Positions 52,513 to 61,492 of a stretch of DNA of 64,000 bases are shown piece after piece. This DNA is from Zhenpiania hominis. Lineage in GTDB: Bacteria > Bacillota > Clostridia > Peptostreptococcales > Anaerovoracaceae. The stretch's first letter is position 1. Each line of letters opens with the position of its first letter. Under the pieces are notes generated by a model. The model was not told the origin of the DNA. It ran no database searches and saw only the letters and a list, made by a program, of their open reading frames with translations. The position numbers and the translations under genes are program-made. The stretch is from the NCBI RefSeq assembly GCF_014333425.1, contig NZ_JACRYT010000003.1, forward strand, positions 186,001 to 250,000, written 5' to 3'.

Positions 52513-52697
52513 GTATACACCTTGCTTCAAAAAGAACAGATTGCGTATAAAAATTCCTCTAAAACCCGGAAAAAAGGAGCCTTTTCCCTGAAAAAGCATC
52601 CGGTTTCCGGAGGTTTTTATACGCAATTTTTGTATTTTCCCAGTTTCTCACCTAATTTTGTATACGCAAATCTAAAAAATAGCACGGCGGTGTATAC
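52513..52697. repeat. GTATAC-ended intergenic repeat, copy 3 (reverse orientation)
   Basis: 185 bp between terminal GTATAC boxes. Reversed, its right end matches the left end of copies 1 and 2 (GTATACACCG-CGTGC..TTGCGTATAC), again with a 26-bp spacing to the inner box (52660). It holds a perfect 14-bp inverted repeat, ATTGCGTATAAAAA (52540) and its complement (52614). Confidence 0.75.
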
Positions 52698-52705
52698 AAG
52701 AGGCC

Positions 52706-52978
52706 CTACACACTCATCATCACAAAGGCCGCCGCGCCGCATACCATATATAGTCCGTTCACAACTGTACACACCTTCATCAGACCGTTTTGCGCGCCCT
52801 TTTTCGCATAAGCCCAGATGGTAAAGATCCCTCCGAGAATCATAATTCCCGCGTAAAGGCCGATTAAAATCTCCCCCACCGGCGACTGCAGAGCCCAGGT
52901 GAACCTTCGCAGTATCAGCAGCGTCCAGGGAAAAATCATCAGAACCGTACTGACAGCCGTCATTCCTTTCCCGTTCAT
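52706..52978 (-). CDS. Small membrane protein of the exporter operon
   Basis: 90 residues with three hydrophobic segments (VSTVLMIFPWTLLILRRF, ILIGLYAGIMILGGIFTIWAY, VVNGLYMVCGAAAFVMM). It starts immediately after the permease stop (TAGATG), so it is translated with the ABC genes. Family not recognised; an immunity accessory is plausible. Confidence 0.65.
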   Translation of the reverse strand: MNGKGMTAVSTVLMIFPWTLLILRRFTWALQSPVGEILIGLYAGIMILGGIFTIWAYAKKGAQNGLMKVCTVVNGLYMVCGAAAFVMMSV

Positions 52979-53743
52979 CTATCTCACCTCCCCTCTGCCG
53001 AAAAAGATACAGGATATCACAATGCACAAAACCGTAATCACAGCCGCCGCGGGGATCCATGGCACCAGTTCGTAATCAAAGGAACCCATCTTTGTCGCCA
53101 GATCATGCATCTGGGCGGTCACAATCCGAAACGGATAGCAGGGCGGATATACGAACCAGGCTTTTGTATTCATCACCAGCACCGACGGCACAATCAGGGC
53201 CAGACCGATACCCACAGAAAAAACAGAAGAGGTGATTAAGACGGAGAGCATATAATACAGAGCCACCATAGGAACCGAAGCCAGATACACGAGCCCCGCG
53301 GTTCTCAAAACCATGGAAACGTCCACCGAAAAATCATAATGTTCCAGCCCGGAAGCAGCCTCAGCGGACAGAAAATAACCCAAAACCATAAAGAGCATCT
53401 CCGCTGCCAGCAAAAACAGCAGAATCACAAACTTGGACAGACACAGTCCGCCGGGATGGACCGGAAGAGACAGCATCTTGAGAAGCCCCCGGTTCTTCCG
53501 CTCCGTCTGGGCGATCAGCACCGTAATGACCACAATACTGGCAGGAAACAGAAACCAGGCAAACCCCATAAACCCCTGAATAAAGAAATTATTCTCCGGC
53601 GAAATTCCTTCCGTCTCCATGTCAAAATTCACATCCGCATTTAAAACGCAGGGTATCCACATAATGAGGATCGCCGCGATAAGAATCCATAAAAGCTTTG
53701 ACCGTTTTAACTTTCTCCCCTCAATTAGCAGTAAATTCATCAC
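52979..53743 (-). CDS. ABC-2 permease, lantibiotic/bacteriocin-immunity type (second)
   Basis: 254 residues with six transmembrane segments beginning LLWILIAAILIMWIPCVLN. The N-terminal LIEGRKLKRSKLLW is typical of BcrB/MutE/SpaG-like immunity permeases. Overlaps the preceding permease by 4 nt. Two different permeases with one ATPase is the usual layout of LanFEG-type self-protection or resistance exporters. Confidence 0.82.
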   Translation of the reverse strand: MMNLLLIEGRKLKRSKLLWILIAAILIMWIPCVLNADVNFDMETEGISPENNFFIQGFMGFAWFLFPASIVVITVLIAQTERKNRGLLKMLSLPVHPGGLCLSKFVILLFLLAAEMLFMVLGYFLSAEAASGLEHYDFSVDVSMVLRTAGLVYLASVPMVALYYMLSVLITSSVFSVGIGLALIVPSVLVMNTKAWFVYPPCYPFRIVTAQMHDLATKMGSFDYELVPWIPAAAVITVLCIVISCIFFGRGEVR

Positions 53744-54459
53744 ATACTCCCCCTTTTCTTCTGATAAAAAACCGCTGCGCCGCTAAAGAGAATCCCTTCC
53801 GCGCAGGCGGCCAGCGCCAGGCGGAAAATTCTTTCCCCATCCATCCCCTGCAGGAATTCCAGCGGCATGGAAAAAGGGAAAAAGATCAGGGCTGAATCCG
53901 TCTGTCCCACTGCGATCGGCACAAAGCTCCCTAAAAGACCGATGCCCAGAGTCACCCACATATTGTTGCATGCGGAAGAAATCGCTGTCATCAGTATGAC
54001 GACCGGAGCCAGAAGTAGCAGAGAAAACCCCAGGTGCGTGGAAAGCGCCGCCACCCAGCCGTCAGGCAGAGAAAACCAGTACCCCATGCAAAATCCCAGA
54101 GAAACTGTTTCCAGAACCACAGCGCCGCAGCATCCGCCAAACAGCATCAGACACTTACTGAAAAAGAGCCCCGGCTTTGACAGCGGCAGCATATCCATTT
54201 TTCGCAGAGCGCAATCCCGGTACTCAATATGGTACAGAACGCACGCGCCAATGAGAACCAGGAACAGATTGAGCATGCCCATCATCTGCCAGTTGGCCGC
54301 AAGGAGGATATGCAGAGGATTTCCGCTCTGCCCCGTGTACAATTCTTCCCGGAAACCCATATTCAGTACCGGCACAGCCGCCGCCAGCAGGCCGCCTCCC
54401 GCGAAAAGAGGCGCAAATCCGGTTCGTTTCAGTTTTTTTCCTTCACAGATAACGCTCAT
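53740..54459 (-). CDS. ABC-2 permease, lantibiotic/bacteriocin-immunity type (first)
   Basis: 239 residues, six predicted membrane helices. CEGKKLKRTGFAPLFAGGGLL at the start parallels the second permease. It overlaps the ATPase gene and the next permease by 4 nt each. Confidence 0.82.
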   Translation of the reverse strand: MSVICEGKKLKRTGFAPLFAGGGLLAAAVPVLNMGFREELYTGQSGNPLHILLAANWQMMGMLNLFLVLIGACVLYHIEYRDCALRKMDMLPLSKPGLFFSKCLMLFGGCCGAVVLETVSLGFCMGYWFSLPDGWVAALSTHLGFSLLLLAPVVILMTAISSACNNMWVTLGIGLLGSFVPIAVGQTDSALIFFPFSMPLEFLQGMDGERIFRLALAACAEGILFSGAAVFYQKKRGSM

Positions 54460-55211
54460 TTTTTCTCACTCCTTCTCCGGTTGTCTTCCTCGATGAGATT
54501 GAGAAAGGTGTCCTCCAGATTATCCGCCTCCAGTCCGCAGGAGGCGGCGCTTTTGCGCAAGGCGTCCAGGCTCCCTTCAAACAGCAACTTTCCGTGATTG
54601 AGAATTCCAACCTCATCCGCCATCAGCTCGATTTCCGCCAGCAGATGAGACGACACCAGAACCGTGCAGTCAAACTTCTGCGGAAGAGAGCGGATCAGCG
54701 TCCGGATTTCATGAATTCCTACCGGATCGAGACCGTTGGTAGGCTCGTCGAGAACCAGAATCGGCGGCCTGCCCATAAGAGCGCCCGCAAGGCCCAGCCG
54801 CTGCTTCATACCCAGCGAATATTTTTTCGCCAGCCGTTTTTTATGCTCGGTCAGTCCCACAAGTTCCAGCGCGTCCTCCACCGTGGATCTGGGAAGCCTC
54901 AGGATTCTGCGAATCAGATCCAGATTTTCCTCCCCGCTCAGATTCCCGTAAAAGGCCGGCGATTCGATAAAGGACCCTGTCTGCCGCAGAATCTCCCGCC
55001 GGTCTTTGGGATAAGACATCCCGTTTATAGTAAAGCTTCCCCTGGTCGGCACGGTCAGACCTAAAAACATCTTCATGGTTGTAGACTTTCCCGCCCCGTT
55101 GGGACCCAGGAACCCGTAGACGGTTCCCTTTTTCACATGGAGATTCAGTTTGGAAACCGCTTTAAAATCTCCATAAACTTTTGTCAGATTATGTGTTTCG
55201 ATCATATTCAT
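54456..55211 (-). CDS. ABC transporter ATPase, bacitracin/lantibiotic resistance type
   Basis: 251 residues. Walker A GPNGAGKSTTMK, signature YSLGMKQRLGLA (the BcrA/NisF-type variant), Walker B ILVLDEPTNGLDP, switch SSHLL. ATG 55211 is chosen because AAGGAGA is 8 nt upstream. The gene diverges from the response regulator at 55361, whose product probably activates it. Confidence 0.9.
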   Translation of the reverse strand: MNMIETHNLTKVYGDFKAVSKLNLHVKKGTVYGFLGPNGAGKSTTMKMFLGLTVPTRGSFTINGMSYPKDRREILRQTGSFIESPAFYGNLSGEENLDLIRRILRLPRSTVEDALELVGLTEHKKRLAKKYSLGMKQRLGLAGALMGRPPILVLDEPTNGLDPVGIHEIRTLIRSLPQKFDCTVLVSSHLLAEIELMADEVGILNHGKLLFEGSLDALRKSAASCGLEADNLEDTFLNLIEEDNRRRSEKK

Positions 55212-55278
55212 CTCAGCATCTCCTTTCCGTTTACAGGCTCTATTATAATCGGCCGTCCTTACAGGCACATTCTCCCTG

Positions 55279-55300
55279 CCTTACATTTACCTTACATTTG
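55279..55300 (+). promoter_or_regulatory. Tandem 11-bp response-regulator site
   Basis: CCTTACATTTA then CCTTACATTTG, two 11-bp direct repeats one helical turn apart, as OmpR-family regulators bind. They lie 33 bp upstream of TATAAT (55333-55338), which lacks a good -35; this fits activation of the regulator genes. Confidence 0.6.
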
Positions 55301-55360
55301 CATTCTCCGCGAACAAACCCTTTGTTTTGTACTATAATAGGGGCAGGAAAGGAGCGTAAA

Positions 55361-56062
55361 ATGAATCAGAATTATTTAAAACAGAAAAAAATTCTCCTGG
55401 TCGATGACGAACAGGAGCTTCTCGATATGGTCGTTTCGATTTTAAAGGAAGACGGCTACACCCATATCGCTACAGCGAAAACAGCGGCGGAAGGCGCAAA
55501 ATCCGCTCAGAAAAATCCGCCGGATCTTGCGGTGCTGGATGTAATGCTTCCCGACGGAAGCGGTTTTGAACTGCTGAAGAGGCTGAAAGAAACCAGGGAT
55601 TATCCGGTGCTCTTTCTCAGCGCCCGGGGTGAAGATGAAGATCGTCTGCAGGGACTCGGTCTGGGAGCGGATGACTATATTGTAAAGCCATTCCTGCCCC
55701 AGGAACTTCTTTACCGCATCAGCGCCATTCTCCGCAGAAGCTATAAAGAAGAAACAGCGCTGCTTTCCCTTGCGGACTGCCAGATTGATTTTGAACGGGC
55801 GGAAGTTCTGCGGGGCGAAAAAAAGCTGCCTCTGACAGCCAAGGAATTCGCCCTGCTTTCGGCCCTCGCCCAAAACGCGGGAAAAATTGTCACCATTGAC
55901 GCCCTGTGCGAAGCGGCCTGGGGAGACAATCCTTATGGATATGAAAACTCTCTGATGGCTCATATCCGCAGAATCCGGGAAAAAATTGAAGAAAATCCGT
56001 CAAAGCCACGCTCCCTTCTTACCGTAAAAGGTCTGGGATACAAACTGATTACGGAGGAATGA
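55361..56062 (+). CDS. OmpR-family response regulator
   Basis: 233 residues. Receiver: KILLVDDEQE (acidic pocket), LAVLDVMLPDGSG with the phosphorylated Asp near residue 60, LFLSARG, DDYIVKPF. The C-terminal winged helix ends RRIREKIEE..LLTVKGLGYKL. ATG 55361 has AAAGGAG; longer in-frame sequence upstream is non-coding. Its kinase gene overlaps by 4 nt. Control of the divergent ABC exporter is inferred from layout. Confidence 0.92.
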   Translation: MNQNYLKQKKILLVDDEQELLDMVVSILKEDGYTHIATAKTAAEGAKSAQKNPPDLAVLDVMLPDGSGFELLKRLKETRDYPVLFLSARGEDEDRLQGLGLGADDYIVKPFLPQELLYRISAILRRSYKEETALLSLADCQIDFERAEVLRGEKKLPLTAKEFALLSALAQNAGKIVTIDALCEAAWGDNPYGYENSLMAHIRRIREKIEENPSKPRSLLTVKGLGYKLITEE

Positions 56063-57474
56063 TGATGAAAAGCATGCTCAAATTGATACGGCGTTCCCTT
56101 CTCCTGCTGCTGATTTCCATGTTCCTGCTGCTGATTTTTAATGGGGTGTTCTTTATCTCCGTCACAGCCTCCCATAACAGCGGCGGCAGCATCTGGACAG
56201 CGGCGGAAACAGTCGCGGATTCTCTTTCTCCGTCCTCTGATGGTCTGCGTCTGTCCGAAGAGGGCCGCAAGACGCTGAAAGAATACGGCGCCTGGGCCAT
56301 TCTCATCGAGGATAAAAGCGGAAATACCATCTGGGAAAGCGACAATCTTCCGGAAGAAATTCCCGATCATTACTCCGCCGCGGAAATCGCCAGAGCAGTG
56401 AACGGATATATCTGCGACTATCCCACTTCCTTCAGCAGGAAAGGCGACCATCTGTTAATTTTAGGTTTACCCAAAACAGGTTATTGGAAACTTATGTGGC
56501 CGGCATTTGATTATAACTTCATCGCCAACCTCCCCAAACTCCTGCTGATTGGATTGCTCTGCAATCTGGGGATCGTTTCTCTGATCTACTTTCTTGCTTC
56601 CTCCGGAATCTTCCGTTCGGTAAAGCCGATTCTCAAAGGAATTCAGGATCTTCCGGAAGGAAAGGAGGTTTATGTCAGGGAACGGGGGCTTCTCTCGGAA
56701 CTCGCTTCATCCATCAACCAGTCCGCGGAAAAACTTCGTAGCCAGGAACATTCCCTGAAAAAAAAGGAAACAGCCCGCGCCAACTGGATCGCCGGCGTTT
56801 CCCATGATATCCGCACACCCCTTTCCATGATCATGGGGTATGCCGGGCAGTTGGAAGAAGACGCCGCCCTCTCCGGTTCTCAAAGGCAGAAGGCCGCGGT
56901 CATCCGCAGACAGAGCGAAAAAATACGGGATCTGGTCAGCGATTTAAATCTGGCGTCCAGGCTGGAATACAACATGCAGCCCCTGCACCTGGAAATCTGC
57001 AATCTCGTGGCGATCGCAAGACAGGCGTCTGTGGATTTTATCAATAATGACATCGAAGGCAGATATCCGATTCGCTGGCTGACAAAGGATTCTCTATCCT
57101 CCTGCCTTGTCCGCGGAGACAGTTCCCTTCTTCAGAGGGCAGTCGCAAACGTGGTTCAGAACAGTATGAACCACAACGATAACGGCTGCCGGATCGATAT
57201 CACAGTCGAAAAGAGCGGCTCCTGGGGAATTATCCGCGTTGACGACAACGGCGCAGGCGTTGAGGATTGGCAGCTGGATAAGCTTCGGAACACACCTCAT
57301 TATATGGTATGTGATGAGAATACGGGACCGCAGCGCCACGGGCTGGGGCTTCTAATCGTCCGTCAGATTCTGGAAGCGCACCATGGAAACGCCTCTTTCG
57401 ACCACAGCAAGGAGGGCGGTTTTTCCGTCCTGATGAAGCTTCCGCTGGCTGACAGCGCAGATAAGAGGAACTAA
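56059..57474 (+). CDS. Sensor histidine kinase
   Basis: 471 residues. Transmembrane helices at ~13-35 and ~155-178 flank an extracellular sensor of ~120 residues, larger than in intramembrane-sensing BceS kinases. HisKA SHDIRTPLSM (phospho-His), N box QNSMNHND, G1 DDNGAGV, G2 GLGLLIV. Similar kinases respond to lantibiotics or other cationic peptides. The operon ends at a strong bidirectional terminator. Confidence 0.92.
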   Translation: MMMKSMLKLIRRSLLLLLISMFLLLIFNGVFFISVTASHNSGGSIWTAAETVADSLSPSSDGLRLSEEGRKTLKEYGAWAILIEDKSGNTIWESDNLPEEIPDHYSAAEIARAVNGYICDYPTSFSRKGDHLLILGLPKTGYWKLMWPAFDYNFIANLPKLLLIGLLCNLGIVSLIYFLASSGIFRSVKPILKGIQDLPEGKEVYVRERGLLSELASSINQSAEKLRSQEHSLKKKETARANWIAGVSHDIRTPLSMIMGYAGQLEEDAALSGSQRQKAAVIRRQSEKIRDLVSDLNLASRLEYNMQPLHLEICNLVAIARQASVDFINNDIEGRYPIRWLTKDSLSSCLVRGDSSLLQRAVANVVQNSMNHNDNGCRIDITVEKSGSWGIIRVDDNGAGVEDWQLDKLRNTPHYMVCDENTGPQRHGLGLLIVRQILEAHHGNASFDHSKEGGFSVLMKLPLADSADKRN

Positions 57475-57516
57475 AAAAGATGTCCGTTCCGGTTAAGGAT
57501 TCGGGCATCTTTTCGC
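57473..57516. terminator. Bidirectional terminator between the kinase and cohesin-like genes
   Basis: AAAAAGATG-T-CCG and CGG-G-CATCTTTT form a stem of about 11 pairs; A and T runs on both sides serve both strands. Confidence 0.8.
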
Positions 57517-57524
57517 TTCTTCCT

Positions 57525-58208
57525 TTACTTTTTCCCTTTACGCCTGAGGGCGATTGCGATGATTGCGATTAAAATCAGAATCACCGCCGCGATCACGCCG
57601 ACAACTACAAAATTTACGCCGCTTTCTTCACCGCTGTCCGCGGTATCGGAGGGCTCTCCGCTCTCACTTTCCGTTGTCTGGGTTTCTCCTGTCTCTGTAG
57701 CTTCCGTTGATTCCGTTGACGCGTCTGTTTCCGGCTCAGTGGTCGCATCCTCCTGACTGGAATCGGTCGCCGCGCTCTGGCTTCCGGTGATACGCAGCGT
57801 CCTCGAAGCCGACGGCGTTCCCATGCTCTGATCTCCGTCCAGGTTCTGGGTTTCCAGGGTCTCCAGATTCAAAGCCACGCTGCCGGAATCTACCGCCCGG
57901 AATTTCACTTGGAAAGACAGTTTTCCGCTGGCATCTGAGGCGTATTCCTTCAACTCCACAAGCCCCGCGTCCCCCTGGCTGCTGCCGCCGGACAAATATT
58001 CCATTTTACTGTTGTCATAAGTGAGCTGGCCGTTTACATAACCGAGTGCGTCTCCCCGATAGGTTACGGTCACTGTAACGGTATCACCCACTTTTGCGGA
58101 TTTCCCGCCTGTGATGGACACGCTGGAATCCGCTCCAAAAACAGATGCCGGAACCAGCATGGTCAAAAGCAGCAGTACTGCTGTTATAATCTGTATCCTT
58201 CTTTTCAT
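57525..58208 (-). CDS. Cohesin-domain-like surface protein with C-terminal membrane anchor
   Basis: 227 residues. Signal peptide (ending ASVFGA), then a ~115-residue domain SVSITGGKSAKVGDTVTVTV..LGYVNGQLTYD with the strand pattern of type I cohesins. A Thr/Ser/Glu-rich linker of ~55 residues reaches a transmembrane helix (VVVGVIAAVILILIAIIAIAL) and RRKGKK. No LPXTG. Such proteins display a binding domain on the cell surface. No dockerin protein is visible in the window. Confidence 0.82.
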   Translation of the reverse strand: MKRRIQIITAVLLLLTMLVPASVFGADSSVSITGGKSAKVGDTVTVTVTYRGDALGYVNGQLTYDNSKMEYLSGGSSQGDAGLVELKEYASDASGKLSFQVKFRAVDSGSVALNLETLETQNLDGDQSMGTPSASRTLRITGSQSAATDSSQEDATTEPETDASTESTEATETGETQTTESESGEPSDTADSGEESGVNFVVVGVIAAVILILIAIIAIALRRKGKK

Positions 58209-58245
58209 GAATTCTCCTTAAAGCATATAATTTTTCTGCCTGTCA

Positions 58246-60036
58246 TCAAGGCTTCGCGCAGGCTTTGGACGGCATGTTGTTATAGACCGGAATATAGAAT
58301 ACAATCGGATAATCGTCATCCGCCTCGTAAGCATATCGCAGAATCCTGCCTTCGCTTGCTCCGCCTGCTACATTGGTCATATACTGGTGGGTCGCCACCG
58401 CGCTCGTTCCGTTCATTACATTAAATTTCTTCGTGTAATACGTATACTGGTCATTTTCCAGATAATTGCTGGAATAGTACTGCGCGCCGCCGGCCAGTGA
58501 TTTTTCAATGGAATTCCAAGGTCTTCCGTAGGTCTTAGATCCGGTTCCGGCGCCTTTTGCCCACCAGAGCCCACGTTCCGTCGCGGACATGCCGCCTGCG
58601 GTGTAGGCGCCGATGTTAAAGTGGTTATAAATCCCCTTGTATCCCGGGTATTTTCCGGAAATCAGACCGGTTCCGCCTTTCCATCCCTGTTCCTGAATAA
58701 CCATGGCTGTAATGACATTCGGACTCACGCCGGATTTCTTTCCCGCATTGTAAAGGTATGTAATATAGCTGCTCGTATTCATAAAACAGCTACTTCTGGA
58801 AACCATGCTCTTGATGGTATCCTTTGTCTGCGAAGCCGAATCAAATTTGTGATCCATGAACTGGTAAATATACGAATCATTCAGGAAATTCCTCGGATCC
58901 ATATAGTAGGCGATAATATCCTTTGAGGCCGCATTCCATCTGCCGTCAAAGGTCGTGTATTTTCCCGTCTTGCTGTTATAGGCTCCCGAAGCTTTGGACT
59001 TCCAGGAGGACGGCGAAGTCGGCTCTACCAGATTGATACCGATTTTCGATTCCTTGGACAAAGCGGTTGACCAGTTTATTCCTGTCTTCTGCGCTTTGAA
59101 TACCCATGCCGGATGATCCTCATGCAGGCTTCTCAGCTTGCTCTTATAACTGGACGGGAAGCCCTGGCTGGTCATCCAGGTCTCAAATTCCGCGTCGCTC
59201 AGGTTGGAACCCTCCGCGGAAGATGAAGACGATGAACTGCTTTTCAGCCGCACATAATCAGAAAGTACCCACCCGTTTTTTTTCGAAGTATAAGAAAATT
59301 TATACCAGGTTTCTTTCTTAGAATTCTTTTTCTTGCTTTTTACGGTAATGGTTTTATTTTTGGCGACAGTACCCAGCTTTTTATAGTTGGTACCCGGACC
59401 GCTGCGCACATTGAGAGGGCCGTTCTTTATTACCGCCTTTTTATTGACCGTTGTCTCGGAAGACGCGGAGGACGACTTGACTGTAACATACTTCGCCATT
59501 ACGTATCCCGTATTGCTTCCATATTTAATCTTATACCACTTGATATTTTTTCTGGATCTCTTTTCACCCAGCAGAGTAACAGACGCGCCTTTTTTTACCG
59601 TTCCTTTTTTCCGGTAATTTGTACCGGCATTCGTCCTTACATTCAAAGGGCCGTTTTTTATCGTTCCTTTTTTCGTACTGGAGTAGCTTTTCAGCTTTCC
59701 GGAGGATGTGCTGCCGGAAGTGGATTTTACCCGCACATAGTTTCCATAGACATACCCTGTCCTGGAGTTAAAACGGATTTTATACCATTTTTTCCCGCTT
59801 TTTGCCTTTTTTGTACCCCTTATCGTAATCGTCTTGCCTTTTTTTAGAGTGCCAAGTTTTTTGTACGTCTTACCAGCATGCGCTCTTACAATAAGACGGC
59901 TTTTCTTTACGGTTCCCTTTTTCGTAGCCCCGAAAACATCCGCAGTGCCCGTCTGAGGCAGTACAACGAACACAGTTAGCAGCATAAAAAACGCAATTAC
60001 CGCCGCTGTCCATCTGCTTTTTAAATTGGTTGACAT
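58246..60036 (-). CDS. Secreted glucosaminidase with three SH3 domains
   Basis: 596 residues. A signal peptide ends near VFGA. Three SH3_3 repeats follow (residues ~42-275), each with PLNVR/RLIVR and WYKI..GYV. The C-terminal ~200 residues are a LytD/GH73-type N-acetylglucosaminidase domain: VIQEQGWKGG with the likely catalytic Glu, NHFNIGAY, GRPWNSIEKSLAGGA. It cleaves glycan strands of peptidoglycan. CAGGAG precedes the ATG. The cohesin-like gene follows by 37 nt. Confidence 0.9.
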   Translation of the reverse strand: MSTNLKSRWTAAVIAFFMLLTVFVVLPQTGTADVFGATKKGTVKKSRLIVRAHAGKTYKKLGTLKKGKTITIRGTKKAKSGKKWYKIRFNSRTGYVYGNYVRVKSTSGSTSSGKLKSYSSTKKGTIKNGPLNVRTNAGTNYRKKGTVKKGASVTLLGEKRSRKNIKWYKIKYGSNTGYVMAKYVTVKSSSASSETTVNKKAVIKNGPLNVRSGPGTNYKKLGTVAKNKTITVKSKKKNSKKETWYKFSYTSKKNGWVLSDYVRLKSSSSSSSSAEGSNLSDAEFETWMTSQGFPSSYKSKLRSLHEDHPAWVFKAQKTGINWSTALSKESKIGINLVEPTSPSSWKSKASGAYNSKTGKYTTFDGRWNAASKDIIAYYMDPRNFLNDSYIYQFMDHKFDSASQTKDTIKSMVSRSSCFMNTSSYITYLYNAGKKSGVSPNVITAMVIQEQGWKGGTGLISGKYPGYKGIYNHFNIGAYTAGGMSATERGLWWAKGAGTGSKTYGRPWNSIEKSLAGGAQYYSSNYLENDQYTYYTKKFNVMNGTSAVATHQYMTNVAGGASEGRILRYAYEADDDYPIVFYIPVYNNMPSKACAKP

Positions 60037-60090
60037 AATATATTACTCCTGTTTCAAAAAATTCCCCTATTTCTAACCAATATTGAGTAA

Positions 60091-60119
60091 AGTTTACCTT
60101 ATTATGCCTGATATGTCAA
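60091..60119 (-). promoter_or_regulatory. Promoter of the glucosaminidase gene
   Basis: Minus strand: TTGACA (60114-60119), 17-bp spacer, TAAACT (60091-60096), 55 bp before the ATG. Confidence 0.8.
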
Positions 60120-60152
60120 CGAATTCGATTTTTTTTGCCAATCTCTTTCACG

Positions 60153-60191
60153 AAAAAAAGAGATTATTGAACTTTACAATAACCTCTTTTT
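60153..60191. terminator. Bidirectional terminator after the amidohydrolase gene
   Basis: GAGATTATTG (60160-60169) pairs with CAATAACCTC (60177-60186), one mismatch. T7 follows on the minus strand and T5 on the plus strand. Confidence 0.75.
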
Positions 60192-60245
60192 CCCTGTTTC
60201 CACAAGATATGCGGCCTGCCCTTTCTACCCTGTCTAAATGTGCCC

Positions 60246-61481
60246 TTATTGTCCTTTTACAAAGGCGCCTTCCTTCATAATGACTTCCATATTTTCCGTT
60301 GCCACCGCTTTCATATCCTCAGCAGGATTTCCCGAAAGGACGAGGAGATCGGCAAATTTCCCCGCTTCCAGGGTTCCTGTGATATCATCGATTTTCAGCA
60401 TTTCCGCTCCGTTTTTCGTGGCGGCCTTCAGAACTTCCATATTGGTAAGTCCTGCTTTATTCAGCGCGTACATTTCTGTAATGGCGTATTTCCCATAAGG
60501 AGTCAACGTGCTGCAGAAGGAATCTGATCCGACTGTGATGCGGATTCCTTTTTTATTGGCGTTCAGCAGATTGTCGGTAATCCGGTTCAATTCCTTTTCC
60601 GCGGTCGTATTCCCCGGATACTGGTCGTGAATCGGCCTGTAGGGCGGCTCGTATACGGAGAACCACTCCACAAAGAATTGATAGGTCGGGCAAAAAGTAA
60701 TGTCCTTTTCCTTCATGATCCGCAGGCATTCTTCATTTAATTCCTGCCCGTGGATAATTGCGGAAACCCCTGCTTTACAGGAATTGAGAGCGCCTTCATA
60801 TCCTTCGGCATGGGACCAGACCGGAAGACCCACCATACTGCTTTCATCCACAACCGCCTGGATTTCCTCCAGGGTATAGTGAGAATCCGCTTTCTTATCA
60901 TGACGCCAGATTCCGCCTCCTGTAGACCAGATTTTAATCGCGTCCGGATTTTCCCGAATGTTCCTGCGAATCGCCTTTCTCAGCTCCCACGGACCGTCTA
61001 CCCGTTCCGCCCATGGATGAGAAAATTCATTATATTCCAGCGGAAGCTTATGAGAATCACCGTGTCCCGCTGTCCGGCAAAATCCGATTCCCGCGGTAAC
61101 CGTTCTCGGCCCCGGGATTACGCCCTTCTCGATCATATCCCGTATGTATGGGCCGAACCTGGAAATTTCACCAACGGAAGTCAGTCCGTTTTCCAGCGCT
61201 TCCCTTGCTTGGGCCACCGCGACGACTGCTTTTTGAAAAATCGGTTCCAGCACCCATTCCGTATCGTTGTCGCTGAGATTTCCACTATAATGCAGATGAG
61301 TGTCAATCAGACCCGGCATAATGGTTTTTCCTGCAATATCCCGAATTTCGTAATCCCTGTCAAAGTCTTTTTCCTTCCCGGCATATACAATCTTTTTTCC
61401 CTCTACCAGAACCAGAGAGTCTTTTACCGGTTCGCCGCCGTTTCCGTCGATTAAAAGCCCGTTTACAAAAGCAATCTTCAT
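60246..61481 (-). CDS. Amidohydrolase-family metal-dependent hydrolase
   Basis: 411 residues, imidazolonepropionase/prolidase-like group. Metal ligands: GLIDTHLHYSG (HxH), WSHAEGYEGA, IIHGQEL and GSDSFCSTL (Asp). Substrate unknown; members hydrolyse cyclic amides or Xaa-Pro-type bonds. AAAGGAGG precedes the ATG. It follows the ClC gene by 11 nt, probably in one transcript with pfkA. Confidence 0.87.
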   Translation of the reverse strand: MKIAFVNGLLIDGNGGEPVKDSLVLVEGKKIVYAGKEKDFDRDYEIRDIAGKTIMPGLIDTHLHYSGNLSDNDTEWVLEPIFQKAVVAVAQAREALENGLTSVGEISRFGPYIRDMIEKGVIPGPRTVTAGIGFCRTAGHGDSHKLPLEYNEFSHPWAERVDGPWELRKAIRRNIRENPDAIKIWSTGGGIWRHDKKADSHYTLEEIQAVVDESSMVGLPVWSHAEGYEGALNSCKAGVSAIIHGQELNEECLRIMKEKDITFCPTYQFFVEWFSVYEPPYRPIHDQYPGNTTAEKELNRITDNLLNANKKGIRITVGSDSFCSTLTPYGKYAITEMYALNKAGLTNMEVLKAATKNGAEMLKIDDITGTLEAGKFADLLVLSGNPAEDMKAVATENMEVIMKEGAFVKGQ

Positions 61482-61492
61482 AACAACCTCCT

